Source of the DNA: Vulcanimicrobium winogradskyi
Lineage (GTDB): Bacteria; Vulcanimicrobiota; Vulcanimicrobiia; Vulcanimicrobiales; Vulcanimicrobiaceae
DNA length: 64,000 bases
Reading direction: 5' to 3'
Assembly (NCBI GenBank): GCA_003134965.1
Contig: PLDA01000003.1
Location: 1 to 64,000, forward strand
Shown here piece by piece: positions 37,974 through 46,321 of the stretch (the first letter of the stretch is position 1; the number at the start of each line of letters is the position of its first letter). Under the pieces are notes generated by a model that searched no databases, was not told where the DNA came from, and was given only the letters and a program-made list of their open reading frames with translations. A program made the position numbers and the translations under genes.

Positions 37974-38978
37974 GGCCTGCGCGGAACGCTGCGGATCGAT
38001 TTCATCGACAGCCCCGCGCTGCGCGATAACGCGCTCGGCGACCCCTCGACGCGGCCGCTGGCCGTCTACACGCCGCCCGGCTACGATCCGGAGGGCTCAC
38101 GCCGGTACCCGGTGCTGTATTGCCTGCACGGCTATACCGGCGACGTCGGGGCGCTTATCTCGACGCGGGCCTGGGAGACGAACGTCGTCCAGTGGATCGA
38201 CCGCCTCGTCGCCGAGAAACGCATGCCGCCGGCGGTCCTGGCGATCGTCGACGGCTTCACGCGGCTGGGTGGATCGCAGTACATCGACTCGATCCACAAC
38301 GGCGACTACGCCACCTACACGGTGCGCGACGTGATCGGCCACGTCGACGCGAACTACCGGACGATCGCGCGCGAGGGCGGCCGGGCGGTCTTCGGCAAGT
38401 CGTCCGGCGGCTTCGGCGCGCTGCACCTGTGCTTCGAGCATCCCGGCACGTTCGCGGCGTTCGCCTCGCACAGCGGCGATACGTACTTCCGCTACGCGTG
38501 CCTGCGCGGGTTCCCGACCGCGCAGCGGGTACTCGAAGAGTTCGGCTCGATCGAGAAGTTCGTCCTCGCGTTCGAGGGGCGCCCGAAACGGCCGCAGCAC
38601 TTCTACGAGACGATCGAGATGCTCGGCTACGCCTCGGCCTACTCGCCGCGCGCCAAGGAGCGGTGGGCGATCGATCTGCCGTGGGATCAAGCGACCGGCG
38701 AGATCCGGGACGACGTGTTCGCGCGCTGGCTCGCGTTCGATCCGTGCGAGCGTGTCGCGTCGGGCCGTGCAGCGCTCGAACGCCTGCGGCTGCGCTATCT
38801 CGACTGCGGCCGCAAGGACGAGTACGCGCTCGACGTCGGCGCGCGCGTCTTCACGAAACGCGTGCGCGAGCTCGGCCTGGACGTGCGGCACGAAGAGTTC
38901 GACGACGACCACCGCAACGTTGGCTACCGCTACGAGATCTCGCTGCCGGCCCTCGCCGAAGTACTGGACCGGGAATAA
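37950..38978 (+). CDS. esterase of the Fes/esterase D (alpha/beta-hydrolase) family
   Basis: GTG 37950 gives 342 residues; the start region overlaps the divergent permease start by 24 bases, so a later start cannot be excluded. The fold signature is YPVLYCLHGYTGD, and the nucleophile elbow is Gly149-Lys-Ser151-Ser-Gly-Gly154. An Asp (YLDCGRKDEY) and a His (DDDHRNVGYRY) near the end complete the triad. Homologues act on siderophore esters, feruloyl esters or carbohydrate esters; the substrate here is unknown. Confidence 0.85.
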   Translation: MNELSQLQGLRGTLRIDFIDSPALRDNALGDPSTRPLAVYTPPGYDPEGSRRYPVLYCLHGYTGDVGALISTRAWETNVVQWIDRLVAEKRMPPAVLAIVDGFTRLGGSQYIDSIHNGDYATYTVRDVIGHVDANYRTIAREGGRAVFGKSSGGFGALHLCFEHPGTFAAFASHSGDTYFRYACLRGFPTAQRVLEEFGSIEKFVLAFEGRPKRPQHFYETIEMLGYASAYSPRAKERWAIDLPWDQATGEIRDDVFARWLAFDPCERVASGRAALERLRLRYLDCGRKDEYALDVGARVFTKRVRELGLDVRHEEFDDDHRNVGYRYEISLPALAEVLDRE

Positions 38979-39020
38979 AAAAAAAGCCCAGGGTGACAGT
39001 GGTCCTGTGTCACCCTGGGC
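38977..39020 (-). terminator. strong intrinsic terminator
   Basis: GCCCAGGGTGACA (38986-38998) pairs with TGTCACCCTGGGC (39008-39020). On the minus strand the stem is followed by a run of T residues (A run at 38977-38985). It ends the Spy-like gene at 39041-39565 and overlaps the esterase stop codon, so it may also work on the plus strand transcript. Confidence 0.9.
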
Positions 39021-39040
39021 GTGGGAAGCGGCTATTGCTG

Positions 39041-39565
39041 TTACGCCGGCGGCTGCGCGGCCTTGCGGATTTCGCGCATCTTCTCGCGGCTCACGCCGAG
39101 CGAGAGCAGGAAGCGTCCGACGTCGTTTCCACCACGGGCGCCGTGCGCGCCGTTCGGGCCGGCGCCGTTCGCGCCGGGGCCATTCATGCCGGGACCACCG
39201 TTGGGGCCGGCGCCGTCGGGACGCGGCGGCATGTTCGCACGCATCGTCTGCATCAGCTTGTCGCGCTCGCCGAGGACGGCTTTCGATTCGGCCGGCGTTA
39301 GCGCGGCGTCGATCTGCTGCGCCGCGGCTTTCAGATCGGTCTGCTGACCGTTGTTGACTTGGTCGATGATCGATTGGACCTTGGCGCGATTCGCTGCACT
39401 GAGGTCGTTCAAGGCCGCGGTCTTGGCAGTGTCGCGGGCCTGTTGCATTTGAGCGCGGACCTCGGGTGACGGACCGTTGTCTGCCGCGTTCCCTTGCTGC
39501 GCGCACGCGGCTAGGGGCAGGCCGGTCGCCAGAACGAGGGCGAGCACCGGGAGGGATAATTTCAT
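39041..39565 (-). CDS. lipoprotein with Spy/CpxP-like helical region
   Basis: The 174-residue protein has a signal peptide with a lipobox (LPLAACAQ), so it is probably anchored to a membrane. The middle is helical and polar (EVRAQMQQARDTAKTAALNDL ..., split here) with a LTPAESKAVLGERDKLMQTMR stretch reminiscent of Spy/CpxP chaperone-type repeats. A Gly/Asn/Pro-rich linker of about 35 residues precedes a final basic helix. Function unknown. It ends at a strong terminator. Confidence 0.65.
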   Translation of the reverse strand: MKLSLPVLALVLATGLPLAACAQQGNAADNGPSPEVRAQMQQARDTAKTAALNDLSAANRAKVQSIIDQVNNGQQTDLKAAAQQIDAALTPAESKAVLGERDKLMQTMRANMPPRPDGAGPNGGPGMNGPGANGAGPNGAHGARGGNDVGRFLLSLGVSREKMREIRKAAQPPA

Positions 39566-39649
39566 GACCTTACGCTAGGCTCGCCCGCCGGGGTCTGCCT
39601 GGGAAAGCGGTGAGCGCCCGATGAGAACTTCGCGCCGAAACCGCAAAGG

Positions 39650-40882
39650 CTAGTAGGTGGGCGCGCCCTCGTTCTGCATCGCCGGTATGGCGTCGGGGTT
39701 CGCGGGATCGAGCGCGCCGGCCGTCGTGATCTCGGCGAGTGCGGAGGTTGCGTCGAGCGCTTGCCGCAGGTCCGCGATCAGATCGTGGACGCCTTCGATT
39801 CCGACCGAGAGGCGGAGCAAACCGTCGGTGATCCCGCGGCGATCGCGTTCCTCCTTGGGGATCGAACCGTGCGTCATCCGCGCCGGGTGGTTGATCAGCG
39901 ACTCGACGCCGCCCAGGCTCTCGGCGAGCGCGAACAGCTTGGTACGTTTCGCGACCTCGAGCGCTCGCGACTCCGGGCCGCGCAGCGTCATCGAGATGAT
40001 CCCGCCGAAGCCGCGCATCTGCGTGCGCGCCAGTTCGTGCTGCGGGTGGGACGCGAGTCCCGGATAGAAGACCTCGGCGACATCGTCGCGCTCGGCGAGG
40101 AAGTGCGCGATCGCGAGCGCGTTCCGCTCGTGTTCGCGCATCCGCACTGCGAGCGTCTTCGCACCGCGCGAGATCAGGAATGCCTCGAACGGGCTGAGCG
40201 TCGCGCCGAGCGTCTTCTGGAGCAGGCGCAGGTCGGCGGCGATCGCGTCGTCGTTGGTCATCGCGGCGCCGCCCATCGCGTCGCTATGTCCGCCGATGTA
40301 CTTCGTCGCGGAGTGGATCACGATGTCGGCGCCGAGCGCGAGCGGCGACTGGAAGTACGGCGTGCAGAAGGTGTTGTCGACGACGACGAGCTGCCCGGGT
40401 GCCTTGAGCGCGACCATCGCCGTGATGTCGATGATGCGCAGCATCGGGTTGGTCGGCGTCTCGATCCAGAGCATCTTGGTGTTCGGGCGGATCGCTGCGC
40501 GTACCGCGGGCACATCGGTCATGTCGACGAAGGTGAACGTTATGCGGAAGCGTTCCAGCACGCGGGTGAACAGCCGGTAGGTTCCGCCGTAGGTGTCGTC
40601 GCTGACGACGACGTGATCGCCGCTCGAAAGCAGGCTCGTGATCGCGCTCTCCGCGCCCAGACCAGACGCGAACGCGACGCAATGGCTTGCTTCCTCGAGC
40701 GCAGCGAGCTGCGTTTCGAGGGCGTTACGGGTCGGGTTCGCGACCCGCGAGTAGTCGAAGCCCTTGTGATTGCCGACCGCCGTCTGGGTGTACGTGGAGG
40801 TGGCGTAGATCGGAACGATGGTTGCCCCGGTGGCCTGATCGGGTTCCTGGCCCGCGTGGATGGCGCGCGTCGCGAAGTCCAT
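39650..40882 (-). CDS. cystathionine gamma-synthase/gamma-lyase (Cys/Met metabolism PLP enzyme)
   Basis: The 410-residue PLP enzyme starts at ATG 40882 (MDFATRAIHAGQEPD). The PLP lysine is Lys194 in HSATKYIGGHSD; other family motifs are FDYSRVANPTRNALE, SDDTYGGTYR and WIETPTNPMLRI. Sequence alone does not separate synthase (MetB) from lyase (MetC/CGL). Its position behind cystathionine beta-synthase and homoserine dehydrogenase fits reverse transsulfuration from homocysteine to cysteine, or the forward route to methionine. Confidence 0.93.
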   Translation of the reverse strand: MDFATRAIHAGQEPDQATGATIVPIYATSTYTQTAVGNHKGFDYSRVANPTRNALETQLAALEEASHCVAFASGLGAESAITSLLSSGDHVVVSDDTYGGTYRLFTRVLERFRITFTFVDMTDVPAVRAAIRPNTKMLWIETPTNPMLRIIDITAMVALKAPGQLVVVDNTFCTPYFQSPLALGADIVIHSATKYIGGHSDAMGGAAMTNDDAIAADLRLLQKTLGATLSPFEAFLISRGAKTLAVRMREHERNALAIAHFLAERDDVAEVFYPGLASHPQHELARTQMRGFGGIISMTLRGPESRALEVAKRTKLFALAESLGGVESLINHPARMTHGSIPKEERDRRGITDGLLRLSVGIEGVHDLIADLRQALDATSALAEITTAGALDPANPDAIPAMQNEGAPTY

Positions 40883-40918
40883 GAACCCCAAGATACGGGC
40901 AGGCGCGAGGTGGTTCCG

Positions 40919-42232
40919 CTACAGGAGGTCCTCGCGGCGAATGCGGGTGTAGTCACCGGAGACCGACGGCAGCTCGACGACGCGCGCGATCGCCGCGTCG
41001 AAATTCCGCTCGCGGGTCTGGTGGGTCAGAATCACGATGTCGGTCTCGTTCTCGTCGTCGCCGGCGCCCTGCTGCAGCATCGAATCGATCGAGATCCCGG
41101 CATCGGCCAGCGCGCGGGCGAGATCGGCCAGCACGCCGACCTGGTCCTTGACCCGCACTCGCAGATAATAGGACGTCTCGACGTCGGCCATCGGAAGGAT
41201 CGGGATGTCGCTGAGCGCGTCGGCCTGGAACGCGAGGTGCGGAACGCGCTCTTGGGGCTCCGCGCGCATCAGGCGCGTCACGTCGACGATATCTGCGATG
41301 ACGGCCGAGGCGGTCGGCTCCGACCCGGCGCCGGCGCCCTGATAGAGCGTTACGCCCGCCGCGTCTCCTTTGATGAGGATCGCGTTCGTCGGGCCCTCGA
41401 CGTTCGCGATGAGCCGCGTGGCGGGAATCAGCGTCGGATGGACGCGCAGTTCGATCCCCTCGGGCGTGCGGCGCGCGATTCCGAGCAGCTTGATGCGGTA
41501 GCCGAGTTTCTCCGCGTACGATACGTCCTTGTCCGTGATCCCGGTGATCCCCTCGACGTGCGCCCGCGTGAACTGCACCGGGATCCCGAAGCCGATCGCG
41601 GCGAGCAGGCTCATCTTGTGCGCGGCGTCGATACCCTCGACGTCGAACGTCGGATCGGCTTCGGCGTAGCCGAGACGCTGCGCCTCGGCGAGCACCTCCG
41701 CGAACGGCAGTCCTTTGGCGCGCATCTCCGACAGGATGAAATTGCTGGTGCCGTTGACGATGCCGGCGATCCACTCGATCCGGTTCGCGACCAGGCCTTC
41801 GCGCAGAACCTTGATCGTCGGGATGCAACCGGCGACGGCGGCTTCAAAAGCGATCATCACGCCGCGCGCGCTCGCCGCGGCGAAGATCTCGTTGCCGTGC
41901 AGCGCGAGCAGCGCCTTATTGGCCGTCACCACGTGTTTGCCGTGTTCGATCGCCGCGATCACCGCGTCTTTGGCGATGCCCGTCCCCCCGATCGCTTCGA
42001 CGACGATCTCCGTCGCCGGATCGGCGACCGCGCCCACCGCGTCGTCGACGACCGGCACGCCGGGCCCGACGATCCCGCGCGCGCGCTCGCGATCGCGCGC
42101 GCAGACCCAGGCGATCTCGATGCGCCGCCCGGCGCGGCGTGCGATCTCCGCGCGATTGCGTTCCAGCACGCGGTACGTGCCGCTCCCGACCGTACCAATT
42201 CCGAGCAGCCCGACTCTGACGGGCTCCGTCAT
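40919..42232 (-). CDS. hom: homoserine dehydrogenase with ACT domain
   Basis: The 437-residue enzyme reduces aspartate semialdehyde to homoserine, the branch point to threonine and methionine. It has the NAD(P) motif VGLLGIGTVGSG, the catalytic-domain stretch GIVNGTSNFILSEM and YAEADPTFDVEGIDAAHK. A C-terminal ACT domain (about 350-430, YYLRVRVKDQVGVLADLARAL) suggests feedback control by threonine. It starts three bases after the CBS stop and precedes the PLP enzyme by about 35 bases. Confidence 0.96.
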   Translation of the reverse strand: MTEPVRVGLLGIGTVGSGTYRVLERNRAEIARRAGRRIEIAWVCARDRERARGIVGPGVPVVDDAVGAVADPATEIVVEAIGGTGIAKDAVIAAIEHGKHVVTANKALLALHGNEIFAAASARGVMIAFEAAVAGCIPTIKVLREGLVANRIEWIAGIVNGTSNFILSEMRAKGLPFAEVLAEAQRLGYAEADPTFDVEGIDAAHKMSLLAAIGFGIPVQFTRAHVEGITGITDKDVSYAEKLGYRIKLLGIARRTPEGIELRVHPTLIPATRLIANVEGPTNAILIKGDAAGVTLYQGAGAGSEPTASAVIADIVDVTRLMRAEPQERVPHLAFQADALSDIPILPMADVETSYYLRVRVKDQVGVLADLARALADAGISIDSMLQQGAGDDENETDIVILTHQTRERNFDAAIARVVELPSVSGDYTRIRREDLL

Positions 42233-42235
42233 CAC

Positions 42236-43588
42236 TCAGGTCTGCGAGGAGAGGAACGAGATGATGTCTTGGCGCGTCACGACGCCGACGGGGTTGCCGT
42301 CCTGGGTGACGACGATCGCCGAGTTCGCCATGGTCAGTAGCTTGTAGGCGACGGTCACCTCCACGTCGTGCTCGAGCGCGGGGAACGCGCGACCCATCAC
42401 CTCGATGACCGGCTTGTGCATGATGTCGGCATGATCGAACACGGCCTGCATCACCGCGACGTCGTTGATCGAGCCGACGACCTCGGTGCCGCGCGTCACG
42501 GGAAGCTGCGAGATCTCGAAGCTGCGCAGCAGGTCGAGCGCTTCCCTCACGGTCTGCTCTTCGGTGACCGTGATCATCGGCGGCAGCGGCTGCTTCGTGC
42601 GGAGCACGTCTCCGACGGTTTCTTTGCGGCGGCCGTCCTCGAGGAAGCCGTTCGCGTGCATCCACTCGTCGTTGAAGATCTTCGACATGTAGCCGCGCCC
42701 GGAATCCGGCATCACGACGACCATGATCGCTTCGGCCGGCAGCTCTTTCGCCACGCGCACGGCGGCGGCGACGGCGGTTCCCGACGAGCCGCCGACCAGC
42801 AGCCCTTCCTCGCGCGTGATGCGGCGCGCCATCAGGAAGCTTTCCTTGTCGGTGATGCGCAGGATGCGATCGATCACGCGCATGTCGACGGTCTGCGGGA
42901 GATAACTCATCCCGATCCCCTCGACCTTGTACGACTTCGGCGTGTCGCCGCTGTAGATCGAGCCCTCGGGATCGGCGCCGACCACGACGATCGCGGGATT
43001 CTTTTCCTTGAGAAATCGAGCGGTACCCGAGATCGTTCCGCCCGTTCCCATCCCGCTGACGAAGTGCGTGATTTTGCCGGAGGTCTGCTCCCAGATCTCG
43101 GGCCCGGTCGTCTTGTAGTGTGCGCCGGGATTCTGAGCGTTGTGCCACTGGTCGGGCTGGATCGCGCCGGGGATCTCCGCGGTCAGACGGTTCGCGACGC
43201 CGTAGTACGACTCGGGAGAGTCGTTCGGAACGTTCGTCGGCGTCACCACCACCTCGGCGCCGTACGCTTTGAGCAGGTCGATCTTCTCTTTGGACATTTT
43301 GTCCGGCATGACCAGGATGCAGCGGTAGCCGCGGATCGCAGCCGCCATCGCGAGACCGGTCCCGGTATTCCCCGAGGTCGCCTCGATGATCGTTGCGCCG
43401 GCCTTCAAGATCCCGCGTGCCTCGGCGTCCTCGATCATCGCGACCGCGGGCCGGTCCTTCACCGACCCGCCGGGGTTCACGTACTCGACCTTCGCGAGGA
43501 CCAGGCACTTCGCGTCGTCGATCACGCGATTCAACCTGACGAGCGGGGTATGACCCACAGCGTCAAGGGCATTTTCATAGTACGTCAT
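42236..43588 (-). CDS. cystathionine beta-synthase with CBS domain pair
   Basis: ATG 43588 gives 450 residues in the usual form MTYYENALDAVGHTPLVRLN; ATG 43621 is an alternative. The PLP lysine is Lys44 (GSVKDRPA), the substrate loop is EATSGNTGTG, and the phosphate loop GMGTGGTISG follows. The C-terminal 120 residues form two CBS motifs (VGDVLRTKQPLPPMITV, PVIEVMGRAFPALE) as in actinobacterial enzymes. It condenses serine and homocysteine; a cysteine synthase role is possible. First gene of the minus-strand CBS-hom-PLP enzyme run. Confidence 0.93.
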   Translation of the reverse strand: MTYYENALDAVGHTPLVRLNRVIDDAKCLVLAKVEYVNPGGSVKDRPAVAMIEDAEARGILKAGATIIEATSGNTGTGLAMAAAIRGYRCILVMPDKMSKEKIDLLKAYGAEVVVTPTNVPNDSPESYYGVANRLTAEIPGAIQPDQWHNAQNPGAHYKTTGPEIWEQTSGKITHFVSGMGTGGTISGTARFLKEKNPAIVVVGADPEGSIYSGDTPKSYKVEGIGMSYLPQTVDMRVIDRILRITDKESFLMARRITREEGLLVGGSSGTAVAAAVRVAKELPAEAIMVVVMPDSGRGYMSKIFNDEWMHANGFLEDGRRKETVGDVLRTKQPLPPMITVTEEQTVREALDLLRSFEISQLPVTRGTEVVGSINDVAVMQAVFDHADIMHKPVIEVMGRAFPALEHDVEVTVAYKLLTMANSAIVVTQDGNPVGVVTRQDIISFLSSQT

Positions 43589-43697
43589 CCCGGTCGCGGG
43601 ACGGGGTTCCGTGAGGGCCATGACCTGGTCGCGTTCCGCAACTCCGGGAAGGCAGCCTGCGTCGAAGACACTGCTACCGGATCGAGGGAGAACGACG

Positions 43698-44048
43698 ATG
43701 GCCACCGATTTCCGCCACGGTGAATTTCCGCGCAGGGGCCGCGACCCGCTCGACGGGTATCTGTGGCTTGCCCGGGTCTTCGACAAGGCCCGCGCCGCGG
43801 CCGGCGGCACGATCTTCGACTACATCTACCCGTGCCCGATGGACCGCGCCGTCTTCGACCGCTGGGGGATCACCGCGCGGATGTTCGACGCAGCGCTGGA
43901 CACGTGCCAGACCGACGACGAGATCCTGGCCTGGATCAAGGCCCGGGTTCCGGAGACGCGTCGCGACGACGCCAATCGCTGGCTGCTCGAGGAGAAGGCC
44001 GTGAACCTCGATCGGCAAGACGCCGAGGAAGGCGCCGTCCCCGCGTGA
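43698..44048 (+). CDS. DUF5069 family protein
   Basis: ATG 43698 lies behind a good GGGAG signal and gives 116 residues. The pattern RDPLDGYLWLARVFDKARA ... IFDYIYPCPMDRAVFDRWGI is typical of the DUF5069 family. The family is soluble and of unknown function. The gene is divergent from cystathionine beta-synthase; the 109 bases between the starts should hold both promoters. It overlaps the next gene by four bases. Confidence 0.85.
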   Translation: MATDFRHGEFPRRGRDPLDGYLWLARVFDKARAAAGGTIFDYIYPCPMDRAVFDRWGITARMFDAALDTCQTDDEILAWIKARVPETRRDDANRWLLEEKAVNLDRQDAEEGAVPA

Positions 44049-44389
44049 GGGCACCGCGCTTCGCCGTCCTCGCCGTGGGGCTCGGGCTCCTCGCCGCGTG
44101 CGGCGGCCCGCAGATCCCGCCGGCACAGAACTACGGGACGATCGTAGGCCGCGTCTTCGACAGCGCGACGAACCAGCCGATCGCGGGCGTCTCGGTAACC
44201 GTCGATACGATCCTGGGCTCCTCCAGCGGGAGCGACGGGTCGTATCGCGTCGTGAACATCCCGCTGGGGACGTACACGCTCCGTCCCCAGCCTCCGCAGG
44301 GCTATTCGGCCCCGCTCCAGGCTGCGTACGACGGCAGCATCTCGATGGGTCAGACGATCACCGTCGACATTCCGCTCACGAAGCAATAG
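44045..44389 (+). CDS. lipoprotein with carboxypeptidase-regulatory-like domain
   Basis: GTG 44045 gives 114 residues with a lipobox (LGLLAACGG). The mature part is one carboxypeptidase regulatory-like beta-sandwich: GTIVGRVFDSATNQPIAGVSV, a SGSDGSYRVVNIPLGTYTL turn and a final strand. Such domains act as extracellular spacers or carbohydrate-binding modules. It overlaps DUF5069 by GTGA and probably shares its transcript. Confidence 0.75.
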   Translation: MRAPRFAVLAVGLGLLAACGGPQIPPAQNYGTIVGRVFDSATNQPIAGVSVTVDTILGSSSGSDGSYRVVNIPLGTYTLRPQPPQGYSAPLQAAYDGSISMGQTITVDIPLTKQ

Positions 44390-44405
44390 CAGGTCCGCGG
44401 CCCGC

Positions 44406-45563
44406 GTGCGCGTCGTCGTCGCTCCGGACAAGTTCAAGGGGAGCCTCGACGCCGCGGGGGTTGCCGCAGCGCTGGCGGCCGGGATCCGCGACATCGTCCC
44501 CGACGCGATCTGCGATCTGATCCCAATGGCTGACGGCGGTGACGGCACCGTCGATGCCTTCGTCGCGAGCGGCGCGAGCGCGATCACCGTGCGCGTGAGC
44601 GGCCCTCTCGGCGTCCCGGTCAGCGCAACGTACGCACGCGATGGTGCAGCGGCGGTGGTCGAGATGGCGGCGGCATCGGGGCTCGCGCTGCTCGGCGACG
44701 GGCTCGACGCGCGCCGCGCGACCACGCTGGGGACCGGTGAACTGCTGCGTGACGCGCTGGACCACGGCGCGACGCGCATCGTGCTGGGGATCGGCGGCAG
44801 CGCCACGACCGACGGCGGCGCGGGCGCGCTGGCCGCGCTCGGCGCGCGCTTCCTCGACGCGGCGGGTACGACGCTCGAGCCGACACCGGAGGCGCTCGCG
44901 CGCGTCGCACGCGTCGATCTGAGCGCCCTCGACGCGCGTTTGCGCCCTTCGGCAGGCTCAGGGCAGGCTGTCGATCTGGCGATCGCGTGCGACGTCGACA
45001 ACCCGCTGCTGGGCGCGAGCGGCGCGGCGGCGGTGTACGGACCGCAGAAGGGGGCGTCGCCGGAGGACGTCGCCTTCCTCGACGGTGTTCTGGCGCGGCT
45101 CGCCGGCGCGATGACCGCTGCGACTGGCCGCGATCTCCGCGCACTGCCCGGCGCCGGCGCCGCCGGTGGCCTCGGCTGGGCACTGGCGAGCGCGTGCGGC
45201 GCGCGTCTGGAGCGCGGCGTCGTGCTGATCGCCGAGCTGCGCGGTCTCGCCGCCGCGCTGCGCGGCGCCGACTGGTGCTTCACCGGCGAGGGACGGATCG
45301 ACGAGCAGACGCTGCGCGGAAAGGTCGTCGACGGTGTCGCGGCGCTGGCGCGCGCGGCACGCGTTCCGGTGATCGCGTTCGGCGGCAGCGTCGAGCTCGC
45401 TGCCGAACCGGCGCTGCGCGCGCGCGGCGTCGTCTGCGTCCCCATCGCACCGGGACCGCTCGCGCTTCACGATGCGATCGTCGGCGCCGCAGCGAACCTG
45501 CGTGCAGCCGCTGCCCGGGTGACGGCGTTGTTGCCGTCATCCCGTACCGATCACGGAGGCTGA
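44406..45563 (+). CDS. glycerate kinase (GlxK/GarK type)
   Basis: The 385-residue enzyme phosphorylates glycerate. Signature motifs are RVVVAPDKFKGSLDA, LIPMADGGDGTVDAF, IGGSATTDGGAGAL and ACDVDNPLLG near the middle, all typical of the GlxK/GarK family. A short extra segment (RPSAGSGQA) just before DLAIACDVDN is encoded by a dispersed repeat; the frame is kept. GTG 44406 follows the lipoprotein gene by 16 bases. Confidence 0.92.
   Translation: MRVVVAPDKFKGSLDAAGVAAALAAGIRDIVPDAICDLIPMADGGDGTVDAFVASGASAITVRVSGPLGVPVSATYARDGAAAVVEMAAASGLALLGDGLDARRATTLGTGELLRDALDHGATRIVLGIGGSATTDGGAGALAALGARFLDAAGTTLEPTPEALARVARVDLSALDARLRPSAGSGQAVDLAIACDVDNPLLGASGAAAVYGPQKGASPEDVAFLDGVLARLAGAMTAATGRDLRALPGAGAAGGLGWALASACGARLERGVVLIAELRGLAAALRGADWCFTGEGRIDEQTLRGKVVDGVAALARAARVPVIAFGGSVELAAEPALRARGVVCVPIAPGPLALHDAIVGAAANLRAAAARVTALLPSSRTDHGG
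44945..44969 (+). repeat. dispersed repeat copy 3 inside the glycerate kinase gene
   Basis: CCCTTCGGCAGGCTCAGGGC followed by AGGCT. It matches the copies at 4387-4408 and 29898-29927 with a few changes, and encodes PSAGSGQA in frame. The flanking protein sequence joins well if the segment is removed, which suggests insertion. Confidence 0.6.
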
Positions 45564-45564
45564 G

Positions 45565-46314
45565 ATGCTCGTCGCGTTCCTCGCCGCATACATCGCGGCC
45601 GTTCCGCTCGACGCACCCCACGCGGCCGTGCTCGCGGTGATCTCGCGCGGCGAGGACGCCGCGGGTTGCGACGCCGCGCAGAAGCGAAAGGCCGCCGCCG
45701 GCGCATCGATCCGAACGCTCGGGCGCGTTGGGGGCGACGCGGTGATCCTTGCCGACGTGCAAGACCCGTGCATCTGCGGGGCACAGAACTGCCCGTCCTA
45801 CGCGATCCGCCTCGCACCCGGAAACGCTCGCGTGCTGCTGTCCGTGTTCGCGATTGCCGTGCACGACGCCGATCGCGCGCAACCGCTCCCCGGACTGATC
45901 TTCGATACGCACGACAGCGCCCTGGTCGCTGAAGAGACGACGTATGCGTTTCGCGGCGGAACGTACGTCGTCGTTGCGAGCGCCCGGGTGCGCGCAACGG
46001 ACCGCGCGCACAAGCCGAACGCGATCCCGGTACGGTTCGCCGCCGGCGCCTCGTCGGCGCGGCTACACGGAACGGCGTCGCTCGGGTGGTATGACGCCTA
46101 CAGCTTCGACGCAGCGAAAGGGCAGCGCGTGACGGTGGACGGGGTGAGCTCGCCGGCCCAGGTAACGCTCACACTGTTCGGGCCCAACGGCAGCAGCGCG
46201 CCGTTGACGCCCGGCGCAGCGTTCACGCTGTCGGCGTCCGGCTCGTACCAGTTGAACGTCGACAGCAGCTCGGAGACCGACGTCCCGTACAGAGCGCGGC
46301 TCAGCATCCGGTGA
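45565..46314 (+). CDS. secreted protein of unknown function
   Basis: ATG 45565 follows a good GGAGG signal and gives 249 residues. The N-terminus is hydrophobic (MLVAFLAAYIAAVPL) and short for a signal peptide. The first part has a CICGAQNCPSYA cysteine pair cluster; the second part ends with a pre-peptidase-type beta domain pattern (YDAYSFDAAKGQRVTV ... GSYQLNVDSSSE), similar to PPC or bacterial adhesion modules. It is followed by converging yvcK. Confidence 0.55.
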   Translation: MLVAFLAAYIAAVPLDAPHAAVLAVISRGEDAAGCDAAQKRKAAAGASIRTLGRVGGDAVILADVQDPCICGAQNCPSYAIRLAPGNARVLLSVFAIAVHDADRAQPLPGLIFDTHDSALVAEETTYAFRGGTYVVVASARVRATDRAHKPNAIPVRFAAGASSARLHGTASLGWYDAYSFDAAKGQRVTVDGVSSPAQVTLTLFGPNGSSAPLTPGAAFTLSASGSYQLNVDSSSETDVPYRARLSIR

Positions 46315-46321
46315 CCGGTGC

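Noticed and set aside
39761..42340. Frame of about 860 codons on the plus strand across the PLP enzyme and homoserine dehydrogenase
   Set aside because: Both minus-strand genes have intact motifs over the whole stretch; the plus frame is a codon-bias shadow.
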